Positions 27,736 to 37,265 of a stretch of 64,000 nucleotides of DNA are shown here, piece by piece. Under the pieces are notes generated by a model, which was given only the letters and a program-made list of their open reading frames with translations, was not told the DNA's origin and made no database searches. The DNA is taken from NCBI RefSeq assembly GCF_004217565.1, contig NZ_SHLA01000001.1, positions 3,038,001 through 3,102,000 of the forward strand. Reading direction: 5' to 3'. The stretch is from Zhihengliuella halotolerans (GTDB taxonomy: Bacteria > Actinomycetota > Actinomycetes > Actinomycetales > Micrococcaceae). A program made the position numbers and the translations under genes. Positions within the stretch are counted from its first letter, which is position 1. Every line of letters begins with the position of its first letter.

Positions 27736-29094
27736 ATGACTGCAGTTCCCACCGCCGCCATCAAGGGCGGCCCCTCCCTGCCGCAGAAGCGCGAGCTCGT
27801 CACTGAGATCCCCGGTCCGCGTTCGCGCGAACTGATGGAGCGCAAGCTGAACTCCGTTTCCGCCGCTGTGGGAACCACTCTGCCGGTGTTCGCCGAGGCG
27901 GCCGGAGCCGGCGTCGTCGTCGACGTCGACGGCAACTCCCTGATCGACCTGGGCTCCGGCATCGCCGTGACCGGCGTCGGCAACAGCGCCCCGCGCGTCG
28001 TCGAGGCCGTCCAGCGCCAGGTCGAGCAGTTCACGCACACGTGCTTCATGGTCACCCCGTACGACTCCTACGTGGAGGTCGCCGAGGCCCTGAACCGCCT
28101 GACCCCGGGCGACCACGCCAAGCGCACCGCGCTGTTCAACTCGGGTGCCGAGGCCGTCGAGAACGCGGTCAAGATCGCCCGCACGTACACCAAGAAGCAG
28201 GCCGTTGTGGCCTTCGACCACGCCTACCACGGCCGCACGAACCTCACGATGGCGATGACGGCGAAGAACATGCCGTACAAGCACGGCTTCGGGCCGTTCG
28301 CCTCCGAGGTCTACCGCGCCCCGATGTCGTACCCCTACAAGGACGGCGAGCTGACCGGCCCCGAGGCCGCGAAGCGCGCGATCTCCGTGATCGAGAAGCA
28401 GGTCGGCGCCGAGAACCTGGCCGCCATCGTGATCGAGCCGATCCAGGGCGAGGGCGGCTTCATCGTCCCGGCCGACGGCTTCCTCGCGACCCTGACCGAG
28501 TGGGCCGCCGCCAACGGCGTCGTCTTCATCGCCGACGAGGTCCAGACGGGCTTCGCCCGCACCGGCGCCATGTTCGCGTGCGACCACGAGGGGATCGTCC
28601 CCGACCTGATCGTCACGGCCAAGGGCATCGCCGGCGGCCTGCCGCTCTCCGCGGTCACCGGCCGCGCCGAGATCATGGACGCCCCGCACGCGGGCGGCCT
28701 CGGCGGCACCTACGGCGGCAACCCGATCGCGTGCGCCGCGGCGCTCGCCACGATCGAGACCTACGAGCAGGACGGGCTCATCGAGGCCGCCCGCGAGATC
28801 GAGAAGACCATCAAGGGCCGCTTCACCGAGCTGGCTCAGCGCGACGGCCGCATCGGCGACGTCCGCGGCCGCGGCGGCATGATCGCGATCGAGCTCGTCG
28901 ACGCTGAGACCGGCGAGCCCGACGCGGCGCTGACCGGCACGGTCGCCAAGGCCGCCCACGCCGCCGGCGTGATCGTGCTGACGTGCGGCACTTACGGGAA
29001 CGTCTTCCGTTTCCTGCCGCCGCTGAACATCCCCATCGACCTGCTCAACGAGGGCCTCGACGTCGTCGTGGAAGCACTGGAGAACGCCAAATGA
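27736..29094 (+). CDS. gabT: 4-aminobutyrate--2-oxoglutarate transaminase
   Basis: A 452-residue class III PLP aminotransferase transferring the amino group of GABA to 2-oxoglutarate. Seen are LIDLGSGIAVTGVGN, FNSGAEAVENAVKIAR (PLP phosphate), AFDHAYHGRTNLTMAMT, FIADEVQTGFARTG, and the PLP lysine in LIVTAKGIAGGLPLSAV. The ATG at 27736 is preceded by AAAGGGA. Its stop overlaps the gabD start as ATGA, so the two are coupled. It forms the entry to the GABA shunt steps encoded here. Confidence 0.95.
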   Translation: MTAVPTAAIKGGPSLPQKRELVTEIPGPRSRELMERKLNSVSAAVGTTLPVFAEAAGAGVVVDVDGNSLIDLGSGIAVTGVGNSAPRVVEAVQRQVEQFTHTCFMVTPYDSYVEVAEALNRLTPGDHAKRTALFNSGAEAVENAVKIARTYTKKQAVVAFDHAYHGRTNLTMAMTAKNMPYKHGFGPFASEVYRAPMSYPYKDGELTGPEAAKRAISVIEKQVGAENLAAIVIEPIQGEGGFIVPADGFLATLTEWAAANGVVFIADEVQTGFARTGAMFACDHEGIVPDLIVTAKGIAGGLPLSAVTGRAEIMDAPHAGGLGGTYGGNPIACAAALATIETYEQDGLIEAAREIEKTIKGRFTELAQRDGRIGDVRGRGGMIAIELVDAETGEPDAALTGTVAKAAHAAGVIVLTCGTYGNVFRFLPPLNIPIDLLNEGLDVVVEALENAK

Positions 29095-30572
29095 CCATCA
29101 CGACCGAGACCACCGCGAGCGCGGCCGAGCGCGAGCTGCTCGCCCGCGTGCCCACCGGCCTCTACATCGACGGCGCCTGGGTCGCGACCGAGGCGACGAT
29201 CGACGTGCAGGACCCCGCCACGGGTGAGGTCATCGCGCAGATCGCCGACGCCGACGTCGAGCACGGCGTGGCAGCCCTCGACGCGGCCGTCGCCGCGCAG
29301 GCCGCCTGGGCCGCGACGGCCCCGCGCAAGCGTTCGGACATCCTCCGCCGCGCCTTCGATCTGCTGCAGGAGCGCCGCGAGGACTTCGCGCTGCTCATGT
29401 CGATCGAGATGGGCAAGCCGCTGGCCGAGGCCAACGGCGAGGTCACCTACGGCGGCGAGTTCCTGCGCTGGTTCTCCGAGGAGGCCGTGCGCATCGGCGG
29501 CCGCTACGGGTCCACCCCCGAGGGCACCGGCCAGATGGTCGTCTCCCAGCGCCCCGTCGGCCCGTGCTTCCTCATCACCCCGTGGAACTTCCCGCTGGCC
29601 ATGGCGACCCGCAAGATTGCCCCGGCGCTCGCCGCCGGCTGCACCGTGGTGGTCAAGCCCGCGACGCTCACCCCGCTGACGACCCTCTACTTCGCGCAGC
29701 TGCTCGAGGACGCCGGAGTGCCGGCTGGCGTCGTCAACGTGGTCACGACGACGAAGACAGGCGCCGTCTCCTCGCGCATCATCGAGGACGACCGACTGCG
29801 CAAGCTCAGCTTCACCGGTTCCACGGGCGTCGGCCAGAAGCTCATGGAGCAGTCGGCCAAGGGCATTCTGCGCACCTCGATGGAGCTCGGCGGCAACGCC
29901 CCGTTCGTCGTCTTCGAAGACGCGGACCTGGACAAGGCGGTCGACGGCGCGATGGCCGCAAAGTTCCGCAACATCGGTCAGGCGTGCACCGCTGCGAACC
30001 GGTTCATCGTGCACGAGTCCGTCGCCGACGAGTTCGCCCGTCGCGTCACGGAGCGCGTGAACGCGTTCAAGATCGGCCGCGGCACGGAGGAGGGCGTCGC
30101 GATCGGCGCGCTCATCGACGCCAAGGCCGTGGCGAAGGCGGACGAACTGGTGGGCGACGCCGTCGAACGCGGCGCCACCGTCCTGACCGGGGGCGAGGTG
30201 CTGCCCGGACCGGGCACGTTCTACGCCCCGACCGTGATCACCGGCGTCACCGCCGACGCGAAGATCCTCTCCGAGGAGATTTTCGGACCCGTGCTCGCGA
30301 TCGCCACCTTCTCCACCGAGGAGGAGGGCGTCGCCCTGGCCAACGACACCGAGTACGGCCTGGCGTCCTACGTCTTCACCGAGGATCTGGACCGCGGCCA
30401 GCGCATGATCGAGGCGCTGGAGACCGGCATGATGGGCCTGAACATCGGCGTCATGTCCAACGCGGCGGCCCCCTTCGGCGGCGTCAAGGCCTCCGGCATC
30501 GGCCGCGAGGGCGGCTCCGAGGGCATCCACGAGTACCTCTCCACCAAATACACGCTGATCCCGAACAGCTGA
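29091..30572 (+). CDS. gabD: Succinate-semialdehyde dehydrogenase
   Basis: A 493-residue aldehyde dehydrogenase of the GabD/GabD1 group. Seen are [21 protein letters not shown], the glutamate motif [19 protein letters not shown], the nucleophile in [18 protein letters not shown], and [15 protein letters not shown]-like [15 protein letters not shown] at the end. It oxidises succinate semialdehyde to succinate. No separate 4-aminobutanal dehydrogenase is in the operon, so this enzyme or a gene elsewhere must handle that step. A hairpin at 30582-30617 follows. Confidence 0.95.
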   Translation: MTITTETTASAAERELLARVPTGLYIDGAWVATEATIDVQDPATGEVIAQIADADVEHGVAALDAAVAAQAAWAATAPRKRSDILRRAFDLLQERREDFALLMSIEMGKPLAEANGEVTYGGEFLRWFSEEAVRIGGRYGSTPEGTGQMVVSQRPVGPCFLITPWNFPLAMATRKIAPALAAGCTVVVKPATLTPLTTLYFAQLLEDAGVPAGVVNVVTTTKTGAVSSRIIEDDRLRKLSFTGSTGVGQKLMEQSAKGILRTSMELGGNAPFVVFEDADLDKAVDGAMAAKFRNIGQACTAANRFIVHESVADEFARRVTERVNAFKIGRGTEEGVAIGALIDAKAVAKADELVGDAVERGATVLTGGEVLPGPGTFYAPTVITGVTADAKILSEEIFGPVLAIATFSTEEEGVALANDTEYGLASYVFTEDLDRGQRMIEALETGMMGLNIGVMSNAAAPFGGVKASGIGREGGSEGIHEYLSTKYTLIPNS

Positions 30573-30581
30573 ACCGGGAAG

Positions 30582-30617
30582 CGGGGCCGTCCCGGCGCAC
30601 GCGCCGCGGCGGCCCCG
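30582..30617 (+). terminator. Intercistronic hairpin between gabD and the amine oxidase
   Basis: CGGGGCCG (30582-30589) pairs with CGGCCCCG (30610-30617), and a nested CGGCG/CGCCG stem sits inside. It starts ten bases after the gabD stop and lies 25 bases before the next ATG. It could attenuate or stabilise the transcript rather than end it. Confidence 0.55.
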
Positions 30618-30641
30618 CGCCATCTCAGGAGTAGAACAAGA

Positions 30642-32000
30642 ATGACTGACATCACCCGCGACGTTGTGATCGTCGGTGCCGGAGTCTCCGGCCTGACCGC
30701 AGCGAACGAACTCGTCAAGGCCGGAAAGACCGTCGCCGTGCTCGAGGCCCGCGACCGCGTCGGCGGCCGCCTCTGGACCCGTGAGATCGACGGCGCGATG
30801 CTGGAGATCGGCGGCCAGTGGGTCTCGCCGGACCAGGACGCGCTGATCGGCACCCTCGAGGACCTGGGACTCGAGACGTACTCGCGCTACCGCGAGGGCG
30901 ACAGCGTCTACATCGACGCCGATGGCGCCCTGACGACCTTCACGGGCGAGATCTTCCCGGTCTCCGCCGAGACGCAGCGCGAGATGGAGCGCCTCATCGG
31001 CGTCCTGGACGAGCTCGTCGCCGAGATCGGCATCGCCGCCCCGTGGGACCACCCGCGCGCCAAGGAACTCGACACGATCACCTGGAAGGCGTGGCTCGAG
31101 GCTCAGACCGAGGACCAGGAGGCACGCGACAACATCGGCCTCTTCATCGCCGAGGCCATGCTGACCAAGCCTTCCCATGCGATCTCCGCCCTGCAGGCGA
31201 TCCAGATGGCCGCTTCCGCCGGCAGCTTCACGCACCTCGTCGATTCCGATTTCATCCTCGACAAGCGCGTCGTCGGCGGCCTGCAGTCGGTCCCGATCGC
31301 GCTCGCGGAGAAGCTCGGCGGCGACGTGTTCCTGAACCAGCCGGTGCGCCGCATCGAGCACGACGACGATTCTGTCACCGTGGTCGCCGACGGCATGACG
31401 GTCTCGGCGAAGCGCGTCATCGTGGCCGTGCCGCCGAACCTGTACTCGCGCATCGACTTCCAGCCGGCCCTGCCGCGCCGTCAGCACCAGATGCACCAGC
31501 ACCTCTCGCTGGGCCTGGTCATCAAGGTGCACGCCGTCTACGACCGCCCGTTCTGGCGCGAGGCGGGCCTCTCGGGGACCGCGTTCAGCCCGTATGAGAC
31601 CGTGCACGAGGCCTACGACAACACGAACCACGGCGATTCCAAGGGAACGCTCGTGGGCTTCGTCTCCGACGAGACCGCCGACGGACTGTTCGAGCTCAGC
31701 GAGGAGGAGCGCAAGCACCGCATCCTCACCTCGCTCTCGCACTACTACGGCGAGCAGGCGCTCACCCCTGAGGTCTACTACGAGAGCGACTGGGGCACCG
31801 AGGAGTGGACCCGCGGCGCGTACGCGGCCAGCTTCGACCTCGGCGGCCTCAGCCGCTACGGCGCTGATCTGCGCACGCCGGTCGGCGTCATCCACTGGTC
31901 TTGCTCCGACCTCGCCGCCGAGGGCTTCCAGCACGTCGACGGCGCCATTCGCGTCGGTCGCGAGACCGCGGCGGTCATCGCCGACGAGCTGAACGCTTAG
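30642..32000 (+). CDS. puo: Flavin monoamine oxidase, probable putrescine oxidase
   Basis: A 452-residue FAD amine oxidase. The N-terminal dinucleotide fold is VVIVGAGVSGLTAANELVKAG, followed by ARDRVGGRLWTREIDG. MLEIGGQWVSPDQDALI closely matches the putrescine oxidases of Kocuria/Micrococcus, and a C-terminal FAD motif is in GAIRVGRETAAVIADEL. It oxidises putrescine to 4-aminobutanal, ammonia and peroxide. Position between gabD and a polyamine-type permease supports that substrate; other monoamines are possible. AGGAG precedes the ATG. Confidence 0.87.
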   Translation: MTDITRDVVIVGAGVSGLTAANELVKAGKTVAVLEARDRVGGRLWTREIDGAMLEIGGQWVSPDQDALIGTLEDLGLETYSRYREGDSVYIDADGALTTFTGEIFPVSAETQREMERLIGVLDELVAEIGIAAPWDHPRAKELDTITWKAWLEAQTEDQEARDNIGLFIAEAMLTKPSHAISALQAIQMAASAGSFTHLVDSDFILDKRVVGGLQSVPIALAEKLGGDVFLNQPVRRIEHDDDSVTVVADGMTVSAKRVIVAVPPNLYSRIDFQPALPRRQHQMHQHLSLGLVIKVHAVYDRPFWREAGLSGTAFSPYETVHEAYDNTNHGDSKGTLVGFVSDETADGLFELSEEERKHRILTSLSHYYGEQALTPEVYYESDWGTEEWTRGAYAASFDLGGLSRYGADLRTPVGVIHWSCSDLAAEGFQHVDGAIRVGRETAAVIADELNA

Positions 32001-32010
32001 CGATGCCGAG

Positions 32011-32040
32011 GCCCGGCCGGCGCACGCGCGCCGGCCGGGC
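32011..32040 (+). terminator. Intercistronic GC hairpin after the amine oxidase
   Basis: A perfect 13-base stem, GCCCGGCCGGCGC (32011-32023) with its complement (32028-32040), around the loop ACGC. It begins ten bases past the amine-oxidase stop. No T-run follows, and the next gene starts 58 bases later, so partial termination is likely. Confidence 0.7.
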
Positions 32041-32097
32041 GTCGTCGTTCCCGCACCCGCGGACCGCGACCGATACGACACGGAAGAAGAGACTCTG

Positions 32098-32940
32098 ATG
32101 AAGATCCTCGTGGGCTACACCCACACGGCCGGCGGGGCCGATGCCCTGCGGCTCGGCACCCAGCTCGCGCAGGCCTTCGACGCGCCGCTCGAGATCGCCA
32201 TGGTGGTCACGGGCGACGCCGGCGGGCTGCGGCACGTGCGGGACACGGCCGCCGGCTGGCTGGCGGAGGCGCTCGCTGCCGTGCCCGAGGGCGTGGCCGC
32301 GAGCACTCACCTGGAGTTCGCCGAGTCGGCCGCCGCGGGGCTGCTGGGAGCGAGCCGGAATCTCGGAACGACCCTGATCGTGGTCGGAGGCCGGGAGCGC
32401 TCGGGCAGCGTCAGCAACGCCCTGCTGCACGCCTCCCGTGTGCCCGTTGCCGTGGCTCCGGCAGGGCATGCCGATGCGGACCCGGCCCCGCTGCGCCGGG
32501 TGACGGCCGCCGTCGGGCTGCGCCCCGGTGCCGAGGCCGTGATGCGCGCCGGCGTCCTGTCGGCGCAGCGCGCCGGTGCCGACCTGCGGGTCCTCTCCCT
32601 CGTGACGCTCGACGCCCGCGCGCTCGGCTCCGAGGCGGAGGGCGAGGCCCTCGCCGCCGCGCACGGGGACCGGGTGCGTGCCTTCGTGCGCGAAGTGTCG
32701 CCCGACGGCCTCGCGCCCGAAGTCGCCGTCGCCGCGGGGCGCAGGATCGAGGACGCCGTGCGTCGCGTGGAGTGGGAGGACGGGGAGATCGTGCTCGTCG
32801 GCTCCTCCCGGCTCGCGAGCCTCGGGCGGACCTTCCTGGGCAGCACCGCCGGCAAAATGCTGCGGGCCCTGCCCGTACCCCTGGTCATCGTCCCCCGGGA
32901 CATGGAACCGACTTTCGAGGACAAGGAACCCACATCATGA
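32098..32940 (+). CDS. Universal stress protein (two UspA domains)
   Basis: A 280-residue tandem-UspA protein. Each half ends with the ATP-binding Gly/Ser signature: VVGGRERSGSVSNALLHASRVPVAVAP in the first, VLVGSSRLASLGRTFLGSTAGKMLRALPVPLVIVP in the second. It sits inside the polyamine operon and overlaps the permease start as ATGA, so it may serve as a partner of that transporter. UspA-permease pairs exist, but a direct role is inferred. Confidence 0.88.
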   Translation: MKILVGYTHTAGGADALRLGTQLAQAFDAPLEIAMVVTGDAGGLRHVRDTAAGWLAEALAAVPEGVAASTHLEFAESAAAGLLGASRNLGTTLIVVGGRERSGSVSNALLHASRVPVAVAPAGHADADPAPLRRVTAAVGLRPGAEAVMRAGVLSAQRAGADLRVLSLVTLDARALGSEAEGEALAAAHGDRVRAFVREVSPDGLAPEVAVAAGRRIEDAVRRVEWEDGEIVLVGSSRLASLGRTFLGSTAGKMLRALPVPLVIVPRDMEPTFEDKEPTS

Positions 32941-34478
32941 GCGATGCGACGGCGCAAGGGCGCACCGACGCCTCCGAGCAGTCCGGCGAGACCGGCGGAC
33001 TGAGCAAGAAGGGCCTCAGCGCCGGATCGGTCGGCCTCATCGGCGCGATCGTCATCGGCGTCTCCTGCATCGCCCCGGCCTACACGTTCACCGCGGCCAT
33101 CGGGCCGACGGCGTCGGCGGTCGGGCTGCAGGTGCCCGCGATCATCCTGGCGGGCTTCATCCCGATGCTCCTGGTGGCTTTCGGCTACCGCGAGCTCAAC
33201 CGGTCCATGCCGGACAGTGGTACGTCCTTCACGTGGGCGACGCGCGCGTTCGGTCCGTGGATCGGCTGGCTCGGCGGCTGGGGGCTGATCGCCGCAACCA
33301 TCCTGGTGCTCTCCAACCTGGCTGGCGTCGCCGTCGACTTCCTCTATCTGCTCATCGCGCAGATCTCCGGTAACGCCGGCATCGCCGATCTGGCGGCGAA
33401 TCCGTTCATCAACGTCATCACGTGTCTGGCCTTCATGGCTGCCGCGACGGCGATCTCCTACCGCGACATGCAGACGACCCAGCGCGTCCAGTACCTGCTG
33501 GTGGGCTTCCAGATCCTCGTGCTCATCGTTTTCGCGATCGCGGCTATCGTGCACGTGGCCAACGGCAGCGGGTACGACCCGGAGCCGATCGCCCTCGAAT
33601 GGTTCAACCCGTTCGCCGTCGACTCCTTCTCCGCGGTCGCGGCCGGCCTGTCCCTGTCGATCTTCATCTTCTGGGGCTGGGACGTCACGCTGACGATGAA
33701 CGAGGAGACCGAGGGGTCGGCGACGACGCCGGGCCGCGCCGCGACGCTCACGGTCCTGATCATCGTGGGCCTGTACCTGCTGCTGTCGGTGTCGCTCATC
33801 GCCTTCGCGGGCGTCGGCACGGGGGAGTACGGGCTCGGCAACGAGTCCATCCAGGAGAACGTCTTCTTCCACCTCTCGCACCTGGTGCTCGGGCCGTTCG
33901 CGTGGCTCGTCTCGCTGGCCGTGCTCTCGAGCTCGGCCGCCTCGCTGCAGTCGACGTTCGTCTCCCCGGCGCGCACCCTGCTGGCCATGGGCCACTACGG
34001 GGCGATCTCCCCGAAGTTCGCCCGCGTCAGCCCGCGTTTCTTCACCCCCGGTTACGCGACGATCGTCTCCGCCGTCGTCGCCTCGGTGTTCTACGCGGTC
34101 ATGCGCTTCGTCTCCGAGAACGTCCTGTGGGACACCATCACCGCGCTCGGCATGATGATCTGCCTGTACTACGGCATCACGGCGTTCGCGAGCGTCTGGT
34201 ACTTCCGCCGCACCTACACCCGCTCGGTGCGGAACTTCGTGTTCCAGCTGCTCTGCCCGGGCATCGGCGGCCTCATCCTGATCGTGCTGTTCTTCACGAC
34301 CATCATCGACAGCATGGATCCGGCCTACGGCTCCGGCTCGAGCATCTTCGGCGTCGGTCTGGTATTCGTGCTCGGCATGGTCGTGCTGGGCCTCGGCGTC
34401 GCGCTGATGATCGTGCAGTACGTCCGGCGCCCCGCGTTCTTCCGCGGCGAGACGCTCACGAAGGCCGCCGAGAACTGA
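32937..34478 (+). CDS. APC-family amino acid/polyamine permease
   Basis: A 513-residue transporter with about 12 helices. The N-terminal APC signature is GLIGAIVIGVSCIAPAYTFTAAIGPTAS, followed by FGYRELNRSMPDSGTSFTWATRAFGPWIGW and FIFWGWDVTLTMNEET, the conserved fold core. Operon position suggests putrescine or GABA uptake. An 18-residue hydrophilic N-terminus precedes helix 1. It is translationally coupled to the Usp gene, and the operon ends after it at a CCCGCCGGCGGG palindrome (34483-34494). Confidence 0.9.
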   Translation: MSDATAQGRTDASEQSGETGGLSKKGLSAGSVGLIGAIVIGVSCIAPAYTFTAAIGPTASAVGLQVPAIILAGFIPMLLVAFGYRELNRSMPDSGTSFTWATRAFGPWIGWLGGWGLIAATILVLSNLAGVAVDFLYLLIAQISGNAGIADLAANPFINVITCLAFMAAATAISYRDMQTTQRVQYLLVGFQILVLIVFAIAAIVHVANGSGYDPEPIALEWFNPFAVDSFSAVAAGLSLSIFIFWGWDVTLTMNEETEGSATTPGRAATLTVLIIVGLYLLLSVSLIAFAGVGTGEYGLGNESIQENVFFHLSHLVLGPFAWLVSLAVLSSSAASLQSTFVSPARTLLAMGHYGAISPKFARVSPRFFTPGYATIVSAVVASVFYAVMRFVSENVLWDTITALGMMICLYYGITAFASVWYFRRTYTRSVRNFVFQLLCPGIGGLILIVLFFTTIIDSMDPAYGSGSSIFGVGLVFVLGMVVLGLGVALMIVQYVRRPAFFRGETLTKAAEN

Positions 34479-34494
34479 ACTACCCGCCGGCGGG

Positions 34495-36288
34495 CTACCG
34501 GGCGGAGACCTCGATGATGCTCGTCGAGCCGGAGACCTCGTTGCCGACGACGAGCAGCGGGGACCCGGACGACGAGTCCGCCGCCGAGATGAACGCGATG
34601 GACTCCGGGCCGAGGTCGCCGGCGGCCGCCAGGGTCTCGGCCGGGTCGGCGCCGTCGTCAATCGCCTTCTCGGCGTTGACCGAGAAGTCGCGGTTGTTCA
34701 CGTAGGTGACGAACTCGCTCGACGCCGGTTCGGTGACGTCGTAGACCATGACGCCACCGACGCGCTCGAGGCCGATGAACGCGTACGTGAGGCCGTCGAC
34801 CTCGCCGAGGGCGACGGCCTCCGGCTCGGGCCCCTTGTCGTCGGAGCGCGCGTCGAATTTGGTCTCGCCGTGGTTCGAGTTGAAGTGTTCCGGCACGGCC
34901 TCGGCGAGGATCCGCTCGAACTCCTCACCCGAGTCGAAGACGAGGTCCCCGTCTCCGTCGACGATGGAGAATCCGCGGCCACCGAACCCGTAGAGGGTCT
35001 CGAAGCAGGAGCCGTCGTCGCTCAGGCCATCCGCCGTCGTCACCTTGAGCCGGCCCAGATTCTCATCCGAGGTGAGCTCGTCGAGGCCCATCCCCGCCTC
35101 GGCGGCCACGGACGCGCAGACCGGTGCCAGACCGTCGTCGCCGAGGTCCTTGACGCGGACCTCCTCGGAGAAGCCGTCCCAGTCCCGGGTGTCGCCTTCG
35201 TTGGCCGTGACCGTGTAGTCGGTCCCGGAGCGCCGGAACGTCGCGATCGAGTCCGGCTGCCGGAAGCTCTGCACGGGCCAGGTGGCCAGGTTCACCGCGT
35301 CGTCCTTGTCGGAGGCGTCGAAGGCGACGTTGTTGTGATCGACGGTGCCCAGCGGCAGGAGGTCCGTGAACTTTCCGGACTTGATGTTCAGCACTGCCAG
35401 GGCGTTGGCCTCCTGCAGAGAGACGTACGCGGTCACGCCGCCGGGTGAGACGGAGATGTACTCGGGCTCGAGGTTCTCGGAGACCGGGAACTCCGGGGTG
35501 CCCGTCCCCGCGTCCTCGCGGCCGCCGAAGATGCGCACGCCGTCCGGCACGGAGTCCTCGAAAGCGTGGAAGTCGGCTTCGGCGACCTGCCGCTGGGAGA
35601 CGGCACCGCGAAGGCCGTTGCCGCCACCCGTCCTGCCGCGGACGGCGTCGTCGATGGTCTTCGGCAGGGTCACGATCGAGACCGTGCCCTCCGGGTCGAT
35701 GCTGTAGTCCTCGGCGGGTTCGCCCTCGTTGGCGACGAGCGCGGTCTTCCCGTCGCCGGTCACCGCGACCATGTCGGGCAGGTGGCCGACGCGCACGGCG
35801 CCGAGGATCGTGGGCGTCTCGCCGTTCGCGTCGAAGTACAGCAGCCAGCCGGCGTCGGTCTTCGTCGGCGATTCGACGGCGGCCAGGCCCAGGCCGTCCC
35901 CGCGGACCGCCACGGAGTTGGCGACGGCGCCCGCCGGGATCACGGACCCGTCGGCGGCGGTCACTCCGGCCGCGGACACCTCGTAGAGTTTGCGCGGGTC
36001 TGCCGGGTCGGCGACGTCGAGGATTTCGACGGCGCCCGCGTCCGCATTGACGATCATCACGCGCTGCGCGCCGGGGTAGTGGGCGACAACCTCGGCGGCC
36101 CCCGTGTCGAAGGTCCCGGTCGCGTAGGAGCCGAGCGGCGTGAGCGACAGGCGCGCGCCCTCGGCCGAGTGCTCGACGGCGCCCGCGACGGCGGGTGAGG
36201 CGTCGGGCGGGGCGGCGGCCGCCGTCGTGCCGAGAAGGCAGGCGATCGCGGCGACGGCGCCGATGGAGGTGAGACGGGGGTGGTTCAC
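34495..36288 (-). CDS. Secreted choice-of-anchor I beta-propeller protein
   Basis: A 597-residue protein with a signal peptide (IGAVAAIACLLGTTAAAA). A long beta-propeller repeat region follows, of the choice-of-anchor I type: VEILDVADPADPRKLYEV, VGHLPDMVAVTGDGKTALVANEGEP, VSPGGVTAYVSLQEANALAVLN, GRGFSIVDGDGDLVFDSGEEFE. It has no C-terminal sorting motif, so it is probably released or held non-covalently. Function unknown; related proteins occur with alkaline phosphatase-type surface enzymes. It converges with the polyamine permease. Confidence 0.83.
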   Translation of the reverse strand: MNHPRLTSIGAVAAIACLLGTTAAAAPPDASPAVAGAVEHSAEGARLSLTPLGSYATGTFDTGAAEVVAHYPGAQRVMIVNADAGAVEILDVADPADPRKLYEVSAAGVTAADGSVIPAGAVANSVAVRGDGLGLAAVESPTKTDAGWLLYFDANGETPTILGAVRVGHLPDMVAVTGDGKTALVANEGEPAEDYSIDPEGTVSIVTLPKTIDDAVRGRTGGGNGLRGAVSQRQVAEADFHAFEDSVPDGVRIFGGREDAGTGTPEFPVSENLEPEYISVSPGGVTAYVSLQEANALAVLNIKSGKFTDLLPLGTVDHNNVAFDASDKDDAVNLATWPVQSFRQPDSIATFRRSGTDYTVTANEGDTRDWDGFSEEVRVKDLGDDGLAPVCASVAAEAGMGLDELTSDENLGRLKVTTADGLSDDGSCFETLYGFGGRGFSIVDGDGDLVFDSGEEFERILAEAVPEHFNSNHGETKFDARSDDKGPEPEAVALGEVDGLTYAFIGLERVGGVMVYDVTEPASSEFVTYVNNRDFSVNAEKAIDDGADPAETLAAAGDLGPESIAFISAADSSSGSPLLVVGNEVSGSTSIIEVSAR

Positions 36289-36452
36289 GGCGGGCTCCCG
36301 GGCTGGGTCGGCGGCATGTTCCCCGCGAGACTACGGACCCGAAACCGTCCGCCGGCGAGCAGGAGGTGACGGGCCGGTGAACGGCCGCGGATTTTCCGGC
36401 GTTCGGCCAGTCTCGAATCGCGGGGCGGGCGAGTCAGTGGTTGACTGGATCC

Positions 36453-37265
36453 ATGAACAGCAAGATGATCTGCCTGGACGTCGACGGGACCCTCGTGAAT
36501 CACGAAGGGCACATGAGTCAGGCGGTACGCGAATCCGGGCGGGCCATCGTCGACGCCGGGCACACCGTGGTGATCTCCACCGGGCGCTCGCTCGGGGCAA
36601 CGCTTCCGATTGTGGAACTGCTCGGCGTCGAGCACGGGTACGCCGTCTGCTCCAACGGAGGTGTGACCCTGCGCATCGACACGTCCCTGCCGGACGGGTA
36701 CGAGGTGATCGACCGCCGCACGTTCGACCCGGCCCCCGCGCTGCGGGCCATCCGGCAATCCCTGCCGACCGCGAAGTACGCGCTCGAGGACGATGAGGGC
36801 AATTTCCTCTCGACCGAGCGCTTCCAGGACGCGAGCTTCGGTGTCGAGGCCAAGGGCGTGAGCATCAACGAGATGATGCGCGCGACGGCGACGCGCCTCG
36901 TGGTGTTCTCCACGGACTCGACCGCCGAGGAGTTCGGCCATGCCGTCCGCACCCTCGGGCTCGAGGGCGTGACCTACTCCGTGGGTTGGACCGCGTGGCT
37001 CGACATCGCCGCCGAGGGCATCAACAAGGCGACCGCCCTCGAGGCGCTGCGCGCCAAGCTCGGCGTCGCCCCGGAGGCGACCCTTGCCGCCGGCGACGGC
37101 CGCAACGACATCGAGATGCTCGCCTGGGCCCACCGCGGCGTGGCCATGGGCCAGGCACCCGACGAGGTCAAGGGAGCCGCCGACGAGGTCACCGCCCCCG
37201 TCGAGCAGGACGGCCTGGCCATCGTGCTCAACGGACTCCTCGACGACCGGGCCGCCCTGCGCTAA
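36453..37265 (+). CDS. Cof-type HAD-IIB family phosphatase
   Basis: A 270-residue HAD hydrolase. Motif I is MICLDVDGTLVN, motif II is VISTGRSLG, a Cof-type cap lies in the centre, and motifs III/IV are K (INKATALEAL) and AAGDGRNDIEMLAWAHRGVAMGQAP. It dephosphorylates a sugar phosphate or flavin nucleotide; the substrate cannot be named. The ATG at 36453 is chosen because motif I lies seven residues in; an upstream TTG is in frame. Its last four bases overlap the end of the convergent MerR-family gene. Confidence 0.88.
   Translation: MNSKMICLDVDGTLVNHEGHMSQAVRESGRAIVDAGHTVVISTGRSLGATLPIVELLGVEHGYAVCSNGGVTLRIDTSLPDGYEVIDRRTFDPAPALRAIRQSLPTAKYALEDDEGNFLSTERFQDASFGVEAKGVSINEMMRATATRLVVFSTDSTAEEFGHAVRTLGLEGVTYSVGWTAWLDIAAEGINKATALEALRAKLGVAPEATLAAGDGRNDIEMLAWAHRGVAMGQAPDEVKGAADEVTAPVEQDGLAIVLNGLLDDRAALR

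Noticed and set aside
28992-32081. Minus-strand frame of more than 1,000 codons opposite gabT-gabD-puo
   Set aside because: It is the antisense shadow of well-supported plus-strand enzymes, created by high third-position GC; its composition is low-complexity Asp/Arg/Val/Gly and shows no domain.
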